Origin: Wenjunlia vitaminophila DSM 41686
GTDB lineage: Bacteria > Actinomycetota > Actinomycetes > Streptomycetales > Streptomycetaceae
Reading direction: 5' to 3'
DNA: 64,000 nucleotides
Assembly: GCF_000380165.1 (NCBI RefSeq)
Contig: NZ_KB904713.1
Span: 107,639 to 171,638, forward strand
Shown here: positions 16,791-27,699 of the stretch, piece after piece
How the letters are laid out: each line of letters starts with the position of its first letter
Numbering within the stretch: the stretch's first letter is position 1
Translations under genes and position numbers: made by a program
Notes under the pieces: model-generated
What the model saw: only the letters and a program-made list of their open reading frames with translations
Database searches by the model: none
Told to the model about the DNA's origin: nothing

Positions 16791-17617
16791 CCGGGGAGCG
16801 GGCGACCACGGAGGAGGACCGGGTGCTCGGCCTGCCGGAGCGGGCCGCGGACCACACCGAGCCCTACGGCCCGCACCCCGACCAGGTGATCGACTTCTGG
16901 TTCCCCCGCGGCACCCCGGACGACGAGCCGGACCCCGGGGCCGGGATGCCGCTGGTGACCCTGGTGCACGGAGGGTTCTGGCGGGAACGCTACGACCGGC
17001 GCCACCTGTCGCCGCTCGCCGCGCACCTCGCCGGGCGGGGCTTCCCGGTGGCCTCGGTGGAGTACCGCAGGGTGGGCGGCGCCGGCGGCTGGCCGGCGAC
17101 GTTCCAGGACGTGGCCAGCGCGGTGGCCCTCGCACCCGCGGTCGTGGCCCGGCACCTGCCGGCCCCGGCCCCGCAGGTGCTGGTCGGCCACTCCGCCGGC
17201 GGCCACCTGGCGCTGTGGGCCGCGGCCCGGGCCGCGGCCGACGTCACCGCCGTGGTGGCCCTGGCCCCGGTCGCCGACCTCGGCCACGCCCTCGCCCTCG
17301 GGCTTGGGGCCGGCGCCGTGGCGGACCTGCTGGACGGTGACCCGGGGCGGCTGGCCGACACCGACCCGGTGGCGCTGCTGCCCACGGGGGTGCCGACGAC
17401 GCTGGTCCACGGCCGGGACGACGACACGGTGCCGCTGCTGCTCTCCGAGCGCTTCGTGGCCGCGGCGAGGGCGGCCGGCGACGAGCCCCGCCTGGTGGCC
17501 CTGGACGCCACCGGCCACTTCCCCCTGATCGCCCCCGGCTCGCCGGCCTGCGGGGTGCTCGAGGACGAACTGCGGCGCTGGTCCGGCACGCCGACCTCCG
17601 GCACGCCCCACGCGTGA
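16787..17617 (+). CDS. Alpha/beta hydrolase, probable kynurenine formamidase
   Basis: A 276-residue alpha/beta hydrolase. The oxyanion motif is VHGGFWRERYDRRH, the nucleophile elbow is VGHSAGGHLALW, and the likely acid and base residues lie in HGRDDDTVP and DATGHFPLI. Its start GTG overlaps the kynU stop. Position in a kynA-kynU operon makes kynurenine formamidase (N-formylkynurenine to kynurenine) the best assignment; this fold is one of the known formamidase types, but it differs from the classical KynB metallo-enzyme, so I give no symbol. With its neighbours it completes tryptophan to anthranilate. Confidence 0.82.
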   Translation: MTGERATTEEDRVLGLPERAADHTEPYGPHPDQVIDFWFPRGTPDDEPDPGAGMPLVTLVHGGFWRERYDRRHLSPLAAHLAGRGFPVASVEYRRVGGAGGWPATFQDVASAVALAPAVVARHLPAPAPQVLVGHSAGGHLALWAAARAAADVTAVVALAPVADLGHALALGLGAGAVADLLDGDPGRLADTDPVALLPTGVPTTLVHGRDDDTVPLLLSERFVAAARAAGDEPRLVALDATGHFPLIAPGSPACGVLEDELRRWSGTPTSGTPHA

Positions 17618-17625
17618 CACGCCCG

Positions 17626-17652
17626 TGGCCCGCCCCCGGTCAGGGCGGGCCA
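17626..17652. terminator. Bidirectional terminator hairpin
   Basis: TGGCCCGCCC (17626-17635) pairs with GGGCGGGCCA (17643-17652) around 7 bases. It separates the plus-strand kyn operon from the converging minus-strand DUF397 genes. Confidence 0.7.
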
Positions 17653-17671
17653 GGGACGTCCACCGAGCCGG

Positions 17672-17893
17672 TCAGCCGGTGAGCTCGCCGCGCCTGATCG
17701 CTGAGACGAAGGCCTTCCAGCCGGTGGGTGTGAAGGTGAGGGTGGGGCCGGTGGGGTTCTTGGAGTCGCGGACGGGGACGACGCCGTGGGTGGTGGCGAC
17801 CTCGGGTGCCCACTCCACGCACTGCCCGCCATTGCCGCCGCTGTGACTGGACTTGACCCACCTGGCCCGGGAGAGATCCGGAATGCTGCCCAT
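17672..17893 (-). CDS. DUF397 protein (second copy)
   Basis: 73 residues with the DUF397 core RARWVKSSHSGGNGGQCVEW, VPVRDSKNPTGPTLTFT and GWKAFV. DUF397 proteins are small actinomycete partners of XRE/DUF5753 regulators (the BldB/WhiJ-associated type). It differs from the preceding gene at about ten positions, mostly at the termini, so it arose by recent tandem duplication. It lies 34 bases downstream of that copy in the same operon. Confidence 0.88.
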   Translation of the reverse strand: MGSIPDLSRARWVKSSHSGGNGGQCVEWAPEVATTHGVVPVRDSKNPTGPTLTFTPTGWKAFVSAIRRGELTG

Positions 17894-17927
17894 GGGTGTG
17901 TCTCCCTGCGTTGCGGATGTGGAGCCG

Positions 17928-18149
17928 TCAGGTGGTGAACTCGCCGCGGGTGACTGCGTAGACGAAGGCCTTCCAGCCGGTGGGTGTGAAGGTGAGGGTG
18001 GGGCCGGTGGGGTTCTTGGAGTCGCGGACGGGGACGGTGCCGTGGGTGGCGGCGACGTCGGGTGCCCACTCCACGCACTGCCCGCCGTTGCCGCCGCTGT
18101 GGCTGGACTTGACCCACCTGGCCCGGGAGAGATCCGGAGCGCTGCTCAT
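17928..18149 (-). CDS. DUF397 protein (first copy)
   Basis: 73 residues, near-identical to the next gene in the operon: same RARWVKSSHSGGNGGQCVEW and DSKNPTGPTLTFT core. Its ATG overlaps the stop of the XRE regulator gene (ATGA), which is typical for the regulator/DUF397 pair and implies stoichiometric co-translation. In studied cases the two proteins interact and affect development or antibiotic production; one pair behaves like a toxin-antitoxin unit. Confidence 0.9.
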   Translation of the reverse strand: MSSAPDLSRARWVKSSHSGGNGGQCVEWAPDVAATHGTVPVRDSKNPTGPTLTFTPTGWKAFVYAVTRGEFTT

Positions 18150-18973
18150 GGCGTGTATGCCTCCAATGCCTCACGAATGAAGGCCAGTGAGTCCTCAGGG
18201 GACAGGGCCGTGGCCCGCAGCCGGTCGTACGCGGCTTGGGCGTCCACCACCGATGTCGCCGAGTCGGTCACATGACCTGTCACCAACGTCTCCGAGTACG
18301 CGACGGTCGCACCGTCGTCCTGCCGGAGCAGAGTAAACGGAACATGCGACGCCGGTGCACCCGCGCGGAACGGAAAGACCTGAATCGTCACGTGGGGCGA
18401 CTCGGTTTCGGCCACCAGCCGGCGGAGCTGGTCGCGCATCACCTCCGGCCCACCCACCACCGTCCGCAGCGTCGCCTCGTGCAGCACCACCCACAGCAGG
18501 GGCGGGGTGGGACGGTCGAGGATGTCGTGCCGGTGCATCCGCGCGTCCACCCGGGCCCTGATCTGCTCCGCGTCCTCCCTCGGATGGGTCGCCCGGAAGA
18601 CGGCCTCCGCGTAGGCCGGGGTCTGCACGATGCCCATCACGAACGCGTTGGAGTAGTCGCAGATGGCCGCGGCCTCCTGCTCCAGCCGCAGGTAGGGGAC
18701 GAACCACTCCGGATGCCCCTGCTCGCTCACCCGCCCCCGCAGCCGGGCGAAGTAGCCGGAGGTCTGGAAGGCCCGGTCGCAGGCCGCCGCGAACCGTTCC
18801 GAGGCCAGGCGGCTGCCACCCTCCACCCTGCTGACGTAGGTGCGGTCGTAGCAGGTCTCGTCCGCGAGTTCCTGCTGGGTCAGGCCGGCCCGTTCCCGGG
18901 CGTACCTGACCTCCTGCCCCAGGAACGCCGCTCCGTCCAGCGGAGTGCTGCGCTCCGGCGCGCTGATGTCCAT
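18146..18973 (-). CDS. XRE-family transcriptional regulator, DUF5753 type
   Basis: 275 residues. The N-terminal HTH is FLGQEVRYARERAGLTQQEL, then YDRTYVSRVEGGSR. The DUF5753 domain occupies the rest (EWFVPYLRLEQEAAAICDY, VQTPAYAEAVFRA, LLWVVLHEATLRTVVGG, TIQVFPFRAGAP, YSETLVTGHVTD). This is the regulator of a WhiJ-like regulator/DUF397 system, here with two DUF397 partners. The start at MDISAPE (18973) is chosen because the upstream in-frame sequence is Arg/Pro-rich noise. Autoregulation is common in the family; no operator is evident. Confidence 0.9.
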   Translation of the reverse strand: MDISAPERSTPLDGAAFLGQEVRYARERAGLTQQELADETCYDRTYVSRVEGGSRLASERFAAACDRAFQTSGYFARLRGRVSEQGHPEWFVPYLRLEQEAAAICDYSNAFVMGIVQTPAYAEAVFRATHPREDAEQIRARVDARMHRHDILDRPTPPLLWVVLHEATLRTVVGGPEVMRDQLRRLVAETESPHVTIQVFPFRAGAPASHVPFTLLRQDDGATVAYSETLVTGHVTDSATSVVDAQAAYDRLRATALSPEDSLAFIREALEAYTP

Positions 18974-19176
18974 GTGTGTGCCCCCAGGTGTTCCGGTGAC
19001 GGATTCGCCCCGCTGTGGTCGGCGACCGTAACGCCGGGAACGGCATGCTGTCGGCCAAAGCCACCAAAGGCACCCGAAGTGGCGAATGTCACGTCCGGGA
19101 CCCGACACCGGTGAACACGCTGGGGGTTCCGCTCCGCGGCGAGAGGGCCAGCCGCCGCGTTGGTGCGTCCCGGACC

Positions 19177-19599
19177 TCAGGCACGGGCCTGGCGCAGGGC
19201 ACCGATCTGTAGCAGGGCGAACCCACCGACGGTGGCTGCCTGGAGGGGAATCCAGACCGCGCCCGCGGTGTGGAGGTCGTCGAACCAGGACAGCGGGGCG
19301 ACGATGCTCAGGACGGTCCACACCACGTTGGCCCCGACCACCGCGTACACGCCGGGCGCCGGCGGTCGTGACCGCCCGGCCAGGCAGCCCACCGCCACCG
19401 CGTACAGCGTCAGGAAGACGCCGAGCCCGAGCAGCAGATCCCCGTCCACCCCCAGCCTCCGCCCCACTGGTCCGGAGGCCGCGGCGTACACGAGCCCGTT
19501 GGCGCCGGTGACAACGGCGTCGAGGGCGAGGACGCGGCGTAGCCAGAGGTGCTGGTTCGGGGGAGCCAGGGGTGAGGCACTCCGTTGGATCGTGGCCAT
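19177..19599 (-). CDS. Four-helix membrane protein
   Basis: 140 residues with four predicted membrane segments (VLALDAVVTGANGLVYAAAS, LLLGLGVFLTLYAVAVGCLA, VYAVVGANVVWTVLSIVAP, AVWIPLQAATVGGFALLQIG). The pattern resembles small integral-membrane proteins annotated in actinomycetes, without known function. The start MATIQRS is preceded by GGAGTCC; a start 20 codons upstream has a less plausible Arg/Pro lead. The 200 bases to the XRE gene hold nothing clear. Confidence 0.65.
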   Translation of the reverse strand: MATIQRSASPLAPPNQHLWLRRVLALDAVVTGANGLVYAAASGPVGRRLGVDGDLLLGLGVFLTLYAVAVGCLAGRSRPPAPGVYAVVGANVVWTVLSIVAPLSWFDDLHTAGAVWIPLQAATVGGFALLQIGALRQARA

Positions 19600-19798
19600 G
19601 GCGTGGGACTCCTTGGGTGCTGGAGGACGGGACGTCCGTGGCTGTTCGGCACGTCTCACGATGTCGCCCGGCTCCCGGGGCGTCGATTACCTCGCGGGTA
19701 AGGGACCGGGCACCGTCTTGTTCCGGGGGCGGTCCCCCGGGGGTTCGGCCGGAGAGCCGCGGGCCCAGGGACCGCTCGGGCCACCCGGACCGCCCCGT

Positions 19799-19830
19799 TC
19801 AACGAGTCAACGAGTCAACGAGTCAACGAG
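19799..19830. repeat. 8-base tandem repeat at a gene end
   Basis: Four perfect copies of TCAACGAG. On the minus strand each contains TGA, and the 8-base period places it in all three frames. The methyltransferase gene stops at the first one (19823-19825). The remaining gap up to 19599 is GC-rich and empty. Confidence 0.8.
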
Positions 19831-20881
19831 GGCGGGGGTCCGCCGGCAGGTCCCAGGTGTGTTCCGTGCCGTCGGGGGTCCGGTAGCCGATCCACTGCCG
19901 CCGCCCGGTGACGTGGATCTCGAACCACTCGCGGCGCGGCCGGTGCAGGGCGAGCCAGCGGGTGTGGGCGCGTTCCACCACGGCCCACAGGTCGCGTTGA
20001 CCGGTGACGGTGACCGTGCGGTCGGTGACCCGGGCCCGGGAGCCGTCCCGGGCCACCACGGTCGGGGGGTGTGCGGTCAGTGCGGCACCGCCCAGGTGGA
20101 GCTGGGCGAAGAAAGCGAACGCCGGGTCCCCGAGCACCCCGCCGGGGACCTCGGTCCGCCGGACCATCGCGGGCCAGCCGTCGCTCCCGGTGCCGGCCGG
20201 GGGAGTGGGAACGGGAGGGTCCTGCGGCGACGGGGAACCGGATAACGAGCCCACCGACTCCGCGGGTGAGGGCAGCAGCCGTCCGGCGGCGGTGCCGTCC
20301 GCCGTGACCTGGAGCACGGCCAGCGCCCCGGCCACCGGGGCGGCGAGCAGGGCGCCGGGGAGGCACTGGGTGAGCCAGGCGCGGGGCAGCCGCGGCACCG
20401 GGTGGTGCGCCAACACCCGGTGGTAGGGGCCCCGTTCCGGGTGGCCCTCGGTGGGTGCGGCCCGGGTGAGCAGCGGCCGGTAGCCGATCCCGGCGAGCCG
20501 TTCCCTGGCCCGGGCCAGCCGCTGGGCGCAGACGTCGGTTCCGGTGACGGAGGCGGGGCGGGTGAGCCAGGCGAGCAGGGCGGTGGTGTAGCCGGAGCCG
20601 GTGCCGACGTGCAGCACCCGGTGGCCCGGCCGGACGTCGAGGGCGTCGAGCAGGTCGGCCTCGGCGAGCGGCGGATCGACCCGGGCGGCTGCCTCCGGCC
20701 AGGCCGCGCCGCCCGCCCCCGACCGGGCCGCCCCCGCCCCGGGCAGGAAGGGGTGGCGCGGCACGTACAGCAGGGCTGCGGCAACCCGGGGGGAGAGCAA
20801 CGGCCGGGCGGAGACGAGTCGTTGGTGCGTGGCGATCCGGGCCTCGGCCAGCCGTGCCGCGTCCGCGATCGCGCTGTGCAT
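19823..20881 (-). CDS. Protein-L-isoaspartate methyltransferase-like protein
   Basis: 352 residues. The N-terminal half is a PCMT-type SAM methyltransferase: VPRHPFLPGAG, SAM motif I LDVRPGHRVLHVGTGSGYTT and a motif II region VTGTDVCAQRLARARERL. The C-terminal 170 residues are a separate domain ending RRQWIGYRTPDGTEHTWDL. PCMT repairs isoaspartyl residues, but proteins with this extra domain are abundant in actinomycetes, and some modify lanthipeptides; no precursor peptide is nearby. The start at MHSAIAD follows GGGACG; the longer frame is a translation of the low-complexity repeat upstream. Confidence 0.75.
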   Translation of the reverse strand: MHSAIADAARLAEARIATHQRLVSARPLLSPRVAAALLYVPRHPFLPGAGAARSGAGGAAWPEAAARVDPPLAEADLLDALDVRPGHRVLHVGTGSGYTTALLAWLTRPASVTGTDVCAQRLARARERLAGIGYRPLLTRAAPTEGHPERGPYHRVLAHHPVPRLPRAWLTQCLPGALLAAPVAGALAVLQVTADGTAAGRLLPSPAESVGSLSGSPSPQDPPVPTPPAGTGSDGWPAMVRRTEVPGGVLGDPAFAFFAQLHLGGAALTAHPPTVVARDGSRARVTDRTVTVTGQRDLWAVVERAHTRWLALHRPRREWFEIHVTGRRQWIGYRTPDGTEHTWDLPADPRPR

Positions 20882-20917
20882 CCGTCGTCCCTTCTGTACC
20901 CGCCGTGCCGCGGAGGA

Positions 20918-21034
20918 CCCCAACCGACCCGGACCGACCCAACCGACCCGGACCGACCCGGACCGACCCAACCAACCCGGACCGACCCAACCGACCCAAC
21001 CAACCCGGACCGACCCGGCCGACACCAACCGACC

Positions 21035-21040
<6 letters not shown>
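20918..21040. repeat. Degenerate CCCGGACCGA / CCCAACCGA tandem array
   Basis: About a dozen units alternate between a 10-base form (CCCGGACCGA) and a 9-base form (CCCAACCGA or CCCAACCAA). The array fills the space between the methyltransferase start and the DagK-like stop, both on the minus strand, and just enters the DagK-like stop codon. Confidence 0.75.
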
Positions 21041-24052
<3,012 letters not shown>

Positions 24053-24068
24053 GGTCCGCCGTGGGCCG

Positions 24069-24100
24069 GACCACGCACGGGGGTGACCACGCACGGGGGT
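24069..24100. repeat. 16-base perfect direct repeat
   Basis: GACCACGCACGGGGGT occurs twice in tandem (24069-24084, 24085-24100), just after the GntR gene and before a TACGCT hexamer (24142-24147) that may serve the next gene. Confidence 0.7.
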
Positions 24101-24193
24101 GACCCGGCGCGGTGGCCGGGACGTCGGCGCCGCGCGGCCAGTACGCTGGCCCGACCGCCCCTCCCGCAACCGCCGTCCGCATCAGGAGCGCAC

Positions 24194-24838
24194 GTGGCCT
24201 GTGACCTCTGGCTCGTCCCGCTGGTTGACGTCCTCTGCCACAGCCCCGACAACCCGTTCCACGACGACCTCGCCGCCTACAACCGGGCGCTGGCCGGTGC
24301 CGGACTGCCGCCGGTGCCGGTGTACAGCTACATGCCGGGCCTCTCCGGGGACGTGGCCCCGGTGGCCGGGTTCGACTACGACGCCCTGCACTTCCTGCGC
24401 CGCGCCTACCTGCTCAGGCTCGCCGGTCTCGACGTGACCCCGGTGGACGCGCTCGGCGGGGACTACACCCAGCTCCTGGAGATGTTCGAGCAGTCCGCGG
24501 CCGGCTCCCACCTGGTGTGGCACTACGACCACGCGGGCGCCTACGTCCCGGTGGACTTCCCGGTGCCGCTCGCCGACGACGACCTGCTGGCCTCGGGGGG
24601 ACCGTTGGGTTCCTCGCACGGGCTGCTCCGGGAGCTGGAGGTGGTCGCGCCGGCCATCGGCATCGACCCGCAGCATCCGCCGGTGGCCCCGCCGGCTCCG
24701 GCTCCCACCGCCCTGGACGAGCCGGCCGCGCCGGTGCACGACGACGGCCCGTTCGCCAGGGAACGGCACGTGTGGCTGGGGTTGCACGCCGCGGCGACGC
24801 GGAGCCTCAGCCAGGGCTCGATGATCGTCTTTTCCTGA
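24194..24838 (+). CDS. Conserved hypothetical protein
   Basis: 214 residues from GTG 24194, preceded by AGGAG. The N-terminal part (DLWLVPLVDVLCHSPDNPFH, ALHFLRRAYLLRLAGLDVTP) and the Gly/Pro-rich middle look globular and cytosolic. There is no signal peptide, membrane segment or recognised motif. It ends with RSLSQGSMIVFS. It lies between purA-gntR and the converging SLATT gene, separated by a bidirectional terminator. From memory, homologues occur at this place in Streptomyces, so it is probably vertically inherited. Confidence 0.65.
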   Translation: MACDLWLVPLVDVLCHSPDNPFHDDLAAYNRALAGAGLPPVPVYSYMPGLSGDVAPVAGFDYDALHFLRRAYLLRLAGLDVTPVDALGGDYTQLLEMFEQSAAGSHLVWHYDHAGAYVPVDFPVPLADDDLLASGGPLGSSHGLLRELEVVAPAIGIDPQHPPVAPPAPAPTALDEPAAPVHDDGPFARERHVWLGLHAAATRSLSQGSMIVFS

Positions 24839-24863
24839 CGGCGGTCGGACCGCCGGTCCTGGT

Positions 24864-24891
24864 GCCCCGGCCCCGGTGATCGGGCCGGGGC
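24864..24891. terminator. Bidirectional terminator hairpin
   Basis: GCCCCGGCCC (24864-24873) pairs with GGGCCGGGGC (24882-24891) around 8 bases between two converging genes. Confidence 0.75.
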
Positions 24892-24902
24892 GCGGGTGGC
24901 CG

Positions 24903-25823
24903 TCAGCGCGGCGGCTCCGGAGGGCGCTGGCGGGGCATGCTCGGGCGGTGGTTGACCGGGGGTAGCTGGGTGCGTGCCGTGGCGTAGCCGAACTGCGGGC
25001 GGGGCTCCACCGTGCTCGGGGCATGGGTCTGCACCTGCACCAGCGAGGAACGGAACTCCAGTATCCAGTCCGACGTCTCCGCCCGGACCAGCTCGGAGAG
25101 GTCCTCACAGAACCGCCGGAGCACCCCGAGGCACCGCTCGGCGGCCTCGCTGGCCGTGCCCTCGGTGGGCCCGAGCACCTCGCGCACGCTCTCCGACGCC
25201 CACTCGAACTGGAACGCCTCGAGCCGGCGCTGCACCGCCTGCGCGGTGTGCACGTCCCGCATCCACCCCGAGGTCAGCCCGAAGTAGCGGTCGGCGCCGA
25301 CCGACGCGGCCGCGGCCAGCAGGGCGACGTAGCCCCACGCCCCGTACCCGTCGAGGTCGGCCGCCAGGGACAGCAGCGGCACCGCGGCGCCCACCACCGC
25401 GAACACCACCGCGGCCAGCCGCAGCAGCCGGGCCGTCCGCCGTTTCCACACCCGGTCCCGCAGGTACCACCGCGCGGTGCTCAGCGCCCGGTCCTCCGCC
25501 CAGCGGTAGAGGCCGTCCAGCCGCTGCGCCGGCTCCTGCCAGTCGCCCGGGGGGAACGGCCCCGGCAGCAGGTCGCCGGGGTTCCGCCGCCGGTCCTGGC
25601 CGCCCCGTTCGGCCCGTCCCGGGTCCCCGGCACCCCTGTTCCCGTGGTCCTGGGTCCCGTGGTCCTGGTTGCCCGGGGCACGGTCCCTGCGGAACCTCCG
25701 GGCCCACGAGTCCCGTCGGTCCCGCCAGCCCCGTCGGTCCCGCGGTGTCCCGGGGGCCGGTTCGTCCCGGCGTGGACCCGTGGGTCGAGGAGCCTCCTCG
25801 GGCTGCATCTCCGGCTGGCTCAC
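24903..25823 (-). CDS. SLATT-domain two-helix membrane protein
   Basis: 306 residues. The first 105 are charged and Arg/Gly/Pro-rich. The SLATT module follows: LYRWAEDRALSTARWYLRD, a first membrane helix LLRLAAVVFAVVGAAVPLLS, a second (AWGYVALLAAAASVGADRY), and a cytosolic helical tail (MRDVHTAQAVQRRLEAFQFE, WASESVREVLGP). SLATT proteins are predicted membrane-perturbing effectors of nucleotide-signal defence systems in many bacteria. Here there is no SMODS, SLOG or nuclease partner, and the divergent neighbour is purD, so a housekeeping role is equally possible. The start is GTG 25823 behind GGGAG. Confidence 0.75.
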   Translation of the reverse strand: MSQPEMQPEEAPRPTGPRRDEPAPGTPRDRRGWRDRRDSWARRFRRDRAPGNQDHGTQDHGNRGAGDPGRAERGGQDRRRNPGDLLPGPFPPGDWQEPAQRLDGLYRWAEDRALSTARWYLRDRVWKRRTARLLRLAAVVFAVVGAAVPLLSLAADLDGYGAWGYVALLAAAASVGADRYFGLTSGWMRDVHTAQAVQRRLEAFQFEWASESVREVLGPTEGTASEAAERCLGVLRRFCEDLSELVRAETSDWILEFRSSLVQVQTHAPSTVEPRPQFGYATARTQLPPVNHRPSMPRQRPPEPPR

Positions 25824-26027
25824 CCTGCACTCCCTGTGACTCGGCCAGTTTCCCCGGGAGACCGATCGACTCCCGTCGGTGGGGCTGCTCCCGCTGCGGT
25901 GGGGTTGCAAAGTCACCTTCTTACCGCCGAACGGCTGAGCAGGATGAACTGTTTTCCCAACCTCCCCCCGACACACCCCCTCATTTCGGTGCGGAGCCCC
26001 AGGTACTGTCACCTGAACGAGCGATCC

Positions 26028-26055
26028 GTGACCTTACCGGGCGAGGCACTACGCT
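26028..26055 (+). promoter_or_regulatory. Candidate purD promoter (leaderless)
   Basis: GTGACC (26028-26033) and TACGCT (26050-26055) are spaced 16 bases apart. TACGCT ends 7 bases before the purD GTG, so transcription would begin at or near the start codon. Confidence 0.5.
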
Positions 26056-26062
26056 GGGCGGC

Positions 26063-27328
26063 GTGAACGTCCTAGTCATCGGTGGCGGCGCCCGCGAACA
26101 CGCCCTGTGCCGCTCCCTGTCCCTCGATCCGAGCGTCACCGCCGTGCACTGCGCCCCCGGGAACGCCGGCATCGCCGAGACGGCCACCGTGCACCCGGTG
26201 GACGCGATGGACGGTGCCGCGGTGGCCGCGCTGGCCGAGCGGCTCGGGGCCGACCTGGTCGTGGTCGGCCCGGAGGCCCCGCTGGTGGCGGGGGTCGCCG
26301 ACGCGGTGCGGGAGCGCGGCATCGCCTGCTTCGGCCCGAGCCGGGAGGCGGCCAGGATCGAGGGCTCCAAGGCGTTCGCCAAGGACGTGATGGCCGCCGC
26401 GGGGGTGCCGACCGCGCGTGCCCACGTGTGCGTCACCGCCGAGGAGGTGGACCACGCGCTCGACGCCTTCGGCCCGCCGTACGTGGTCAAGGACGACGGC
26501 CTCGCCGCGGGCAAGGGCGTGGTGGTCACCGAGGACGTCGCGGTGGCCAGGGCACACGCCGCCGCCTGCGACCGGGTGGTCATCGAGGAGTACCTCGACG
26601 GCCCCGAGGTCTCGCTGTTCGCCATCACCGACGGCACCACCGTGCTGCCGCTGCGGCCGGCGCAGGACTTCAAGCGCGCCGCGGACGGCGACGCCGGGCC
26701 GAACACCGGAGGCATGGGCGCCTACTCCCCGTTGCCCTGGGCCGACCCCAAGCTGGTGGACGAGGTGCTCCACACGGTGCTCCAGCCGACCGTGGACGAG
26801 ATGCGGCGCCGCGGCACCCCGTTCGCCGGGGTGCTGTACGCCGGCCTCGCCCTCACCTCCCGCGGGGTCCGGGTGATCGAGTTCAACGCCCGCTTCGGCG
26901 ACCCGGAGACCCAGGTCGTGCTGGCCAGGCTGCGCTCCTCGCTGGCGGGCCTGCTGCACCACGCGGCCACCGGACGCCTGGACGAGTACCCGGAGCTGCG
27001 CTGGAGCCAGGACGCCGCGGTGACCGTGGTGCTCGCGGCGAAGAACTACCCGGCGAGCCCGCGCACGGGCGATCCCATCGACGGGCTCGAGGAGGTCGCG
27101 GAGCTGGACGAGCACGCCTACGTGCTGCACGCGGGCACCCGCAGGGACGAGACGGGCCGGGTGGTCAGCGCGGGCGGGCGGGTCCTGTCCGTCACCGCCA
27201 CCGGGAAGGACGTCGCCCAGGCGAGGGAGCGCGCCTACCGGGCGCTGTCCCGGATTCGGCTTGACGGCTCGCACCACCGCACCGACATCGCCGCCGCCGC
27301 CACGCTGGAGGCCGCGACGCCGGTGTGA
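26063..27328 (+). CDS. purD: Phosphoribosylamine-glycine ligase
   Basis: 421 residues. ATP-grasp enzyme making GAR from phosphoribosylamine, glycine and ATP, step 2 of purine synthesis. Seen: NVLVIGGGAREHALCRSL at the N-terminus, the ATP-binding DDGLAAGKGVVV, DFKRAADGDAGPNTGGMGAY, and IEFNARFGDPETQ with the metal ligands. The start is GTG 26063, not an earlier one, because the N-terminal Gly-rich motif starts there and a -10-like TACGCT sits 7 bases upstream. No Shine-Dalgarno is visible. Confidence 0.96.
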   Translation: MNVLVIGGGAREHALCRSLSLDPSVTAVHCAPGNAGIAETATVHPVDAMDGAAVAALAERLGADLVVVGPEAPLVAGVADAVRERGIACFGPSREAARIEGSKAFAKDVMAAAGVPTARAHVCVTAEEVDHALDAFGPPYVVKDDGLAAGKGVVVTEDVAVARAHAAACDRVVIEEYLDGPEVSLFAITDGTTVLPLRPAQDFKRAADGDAGPNTGGMGAYSPLPWADPKLVDEVLHTVLQPTVDEMRRRGTPFAGVLYAGLALTSRGVRVIEFNARFGDPETQVVLARLRSSLAGLLHHAATGRLDEYPELRWSQDAAVTVVLAAKNYPASPRTGDPIDGLEEVAELDEHAYVLHAGTRRDETGRVVSAGGRVLSVTATGKDVAQARERAYRALSRIRLDGSHHRTDIAAAATLEAATPV

Positions 27329-27699
27329 CCCCACGGGAACGGGAGCGCCAGCAACTGCCGCGCCGAACAACCCCATCGGGTGAAGCGCTGGGCAACGGGG
27401 TGACGCCGTCACGGGGTCGCAACTATGGTGCCCGAAACCGCGTACCAGACGTGGTTATCGGACCGGGAACGATCTCGCGGGCGTCCTGACCGCCACCGAG
27501 CCACCACGCACTGTCAGTGCCCGGAGGCACGGTGGAGTGGACGGCGCGGTCGGTGTCGCGTAGCAATGGAACGGCGAACGCACGGTGCACGACGGCGCGC
27601 CCGAGGGCTCGCGGACGTGCTCTTCGCCGGCCGGGTGCGACGCGTGACACCGCGCACCCGCCGGGCCCGCTCCATCGTCCGTTGGGGGTGACCAGGGTC
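27329..27699. other. Intergenic region purD to M48-like gene
   Basis: 371 bases with no convincing gene. A small hairpin GTGAC..GTCAC lies near 27400. An open frame of 88 codons (27425-27691) is Arg-rich and not protein-like. The promoter of the following gene is probably here. Confidence 0.4.
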
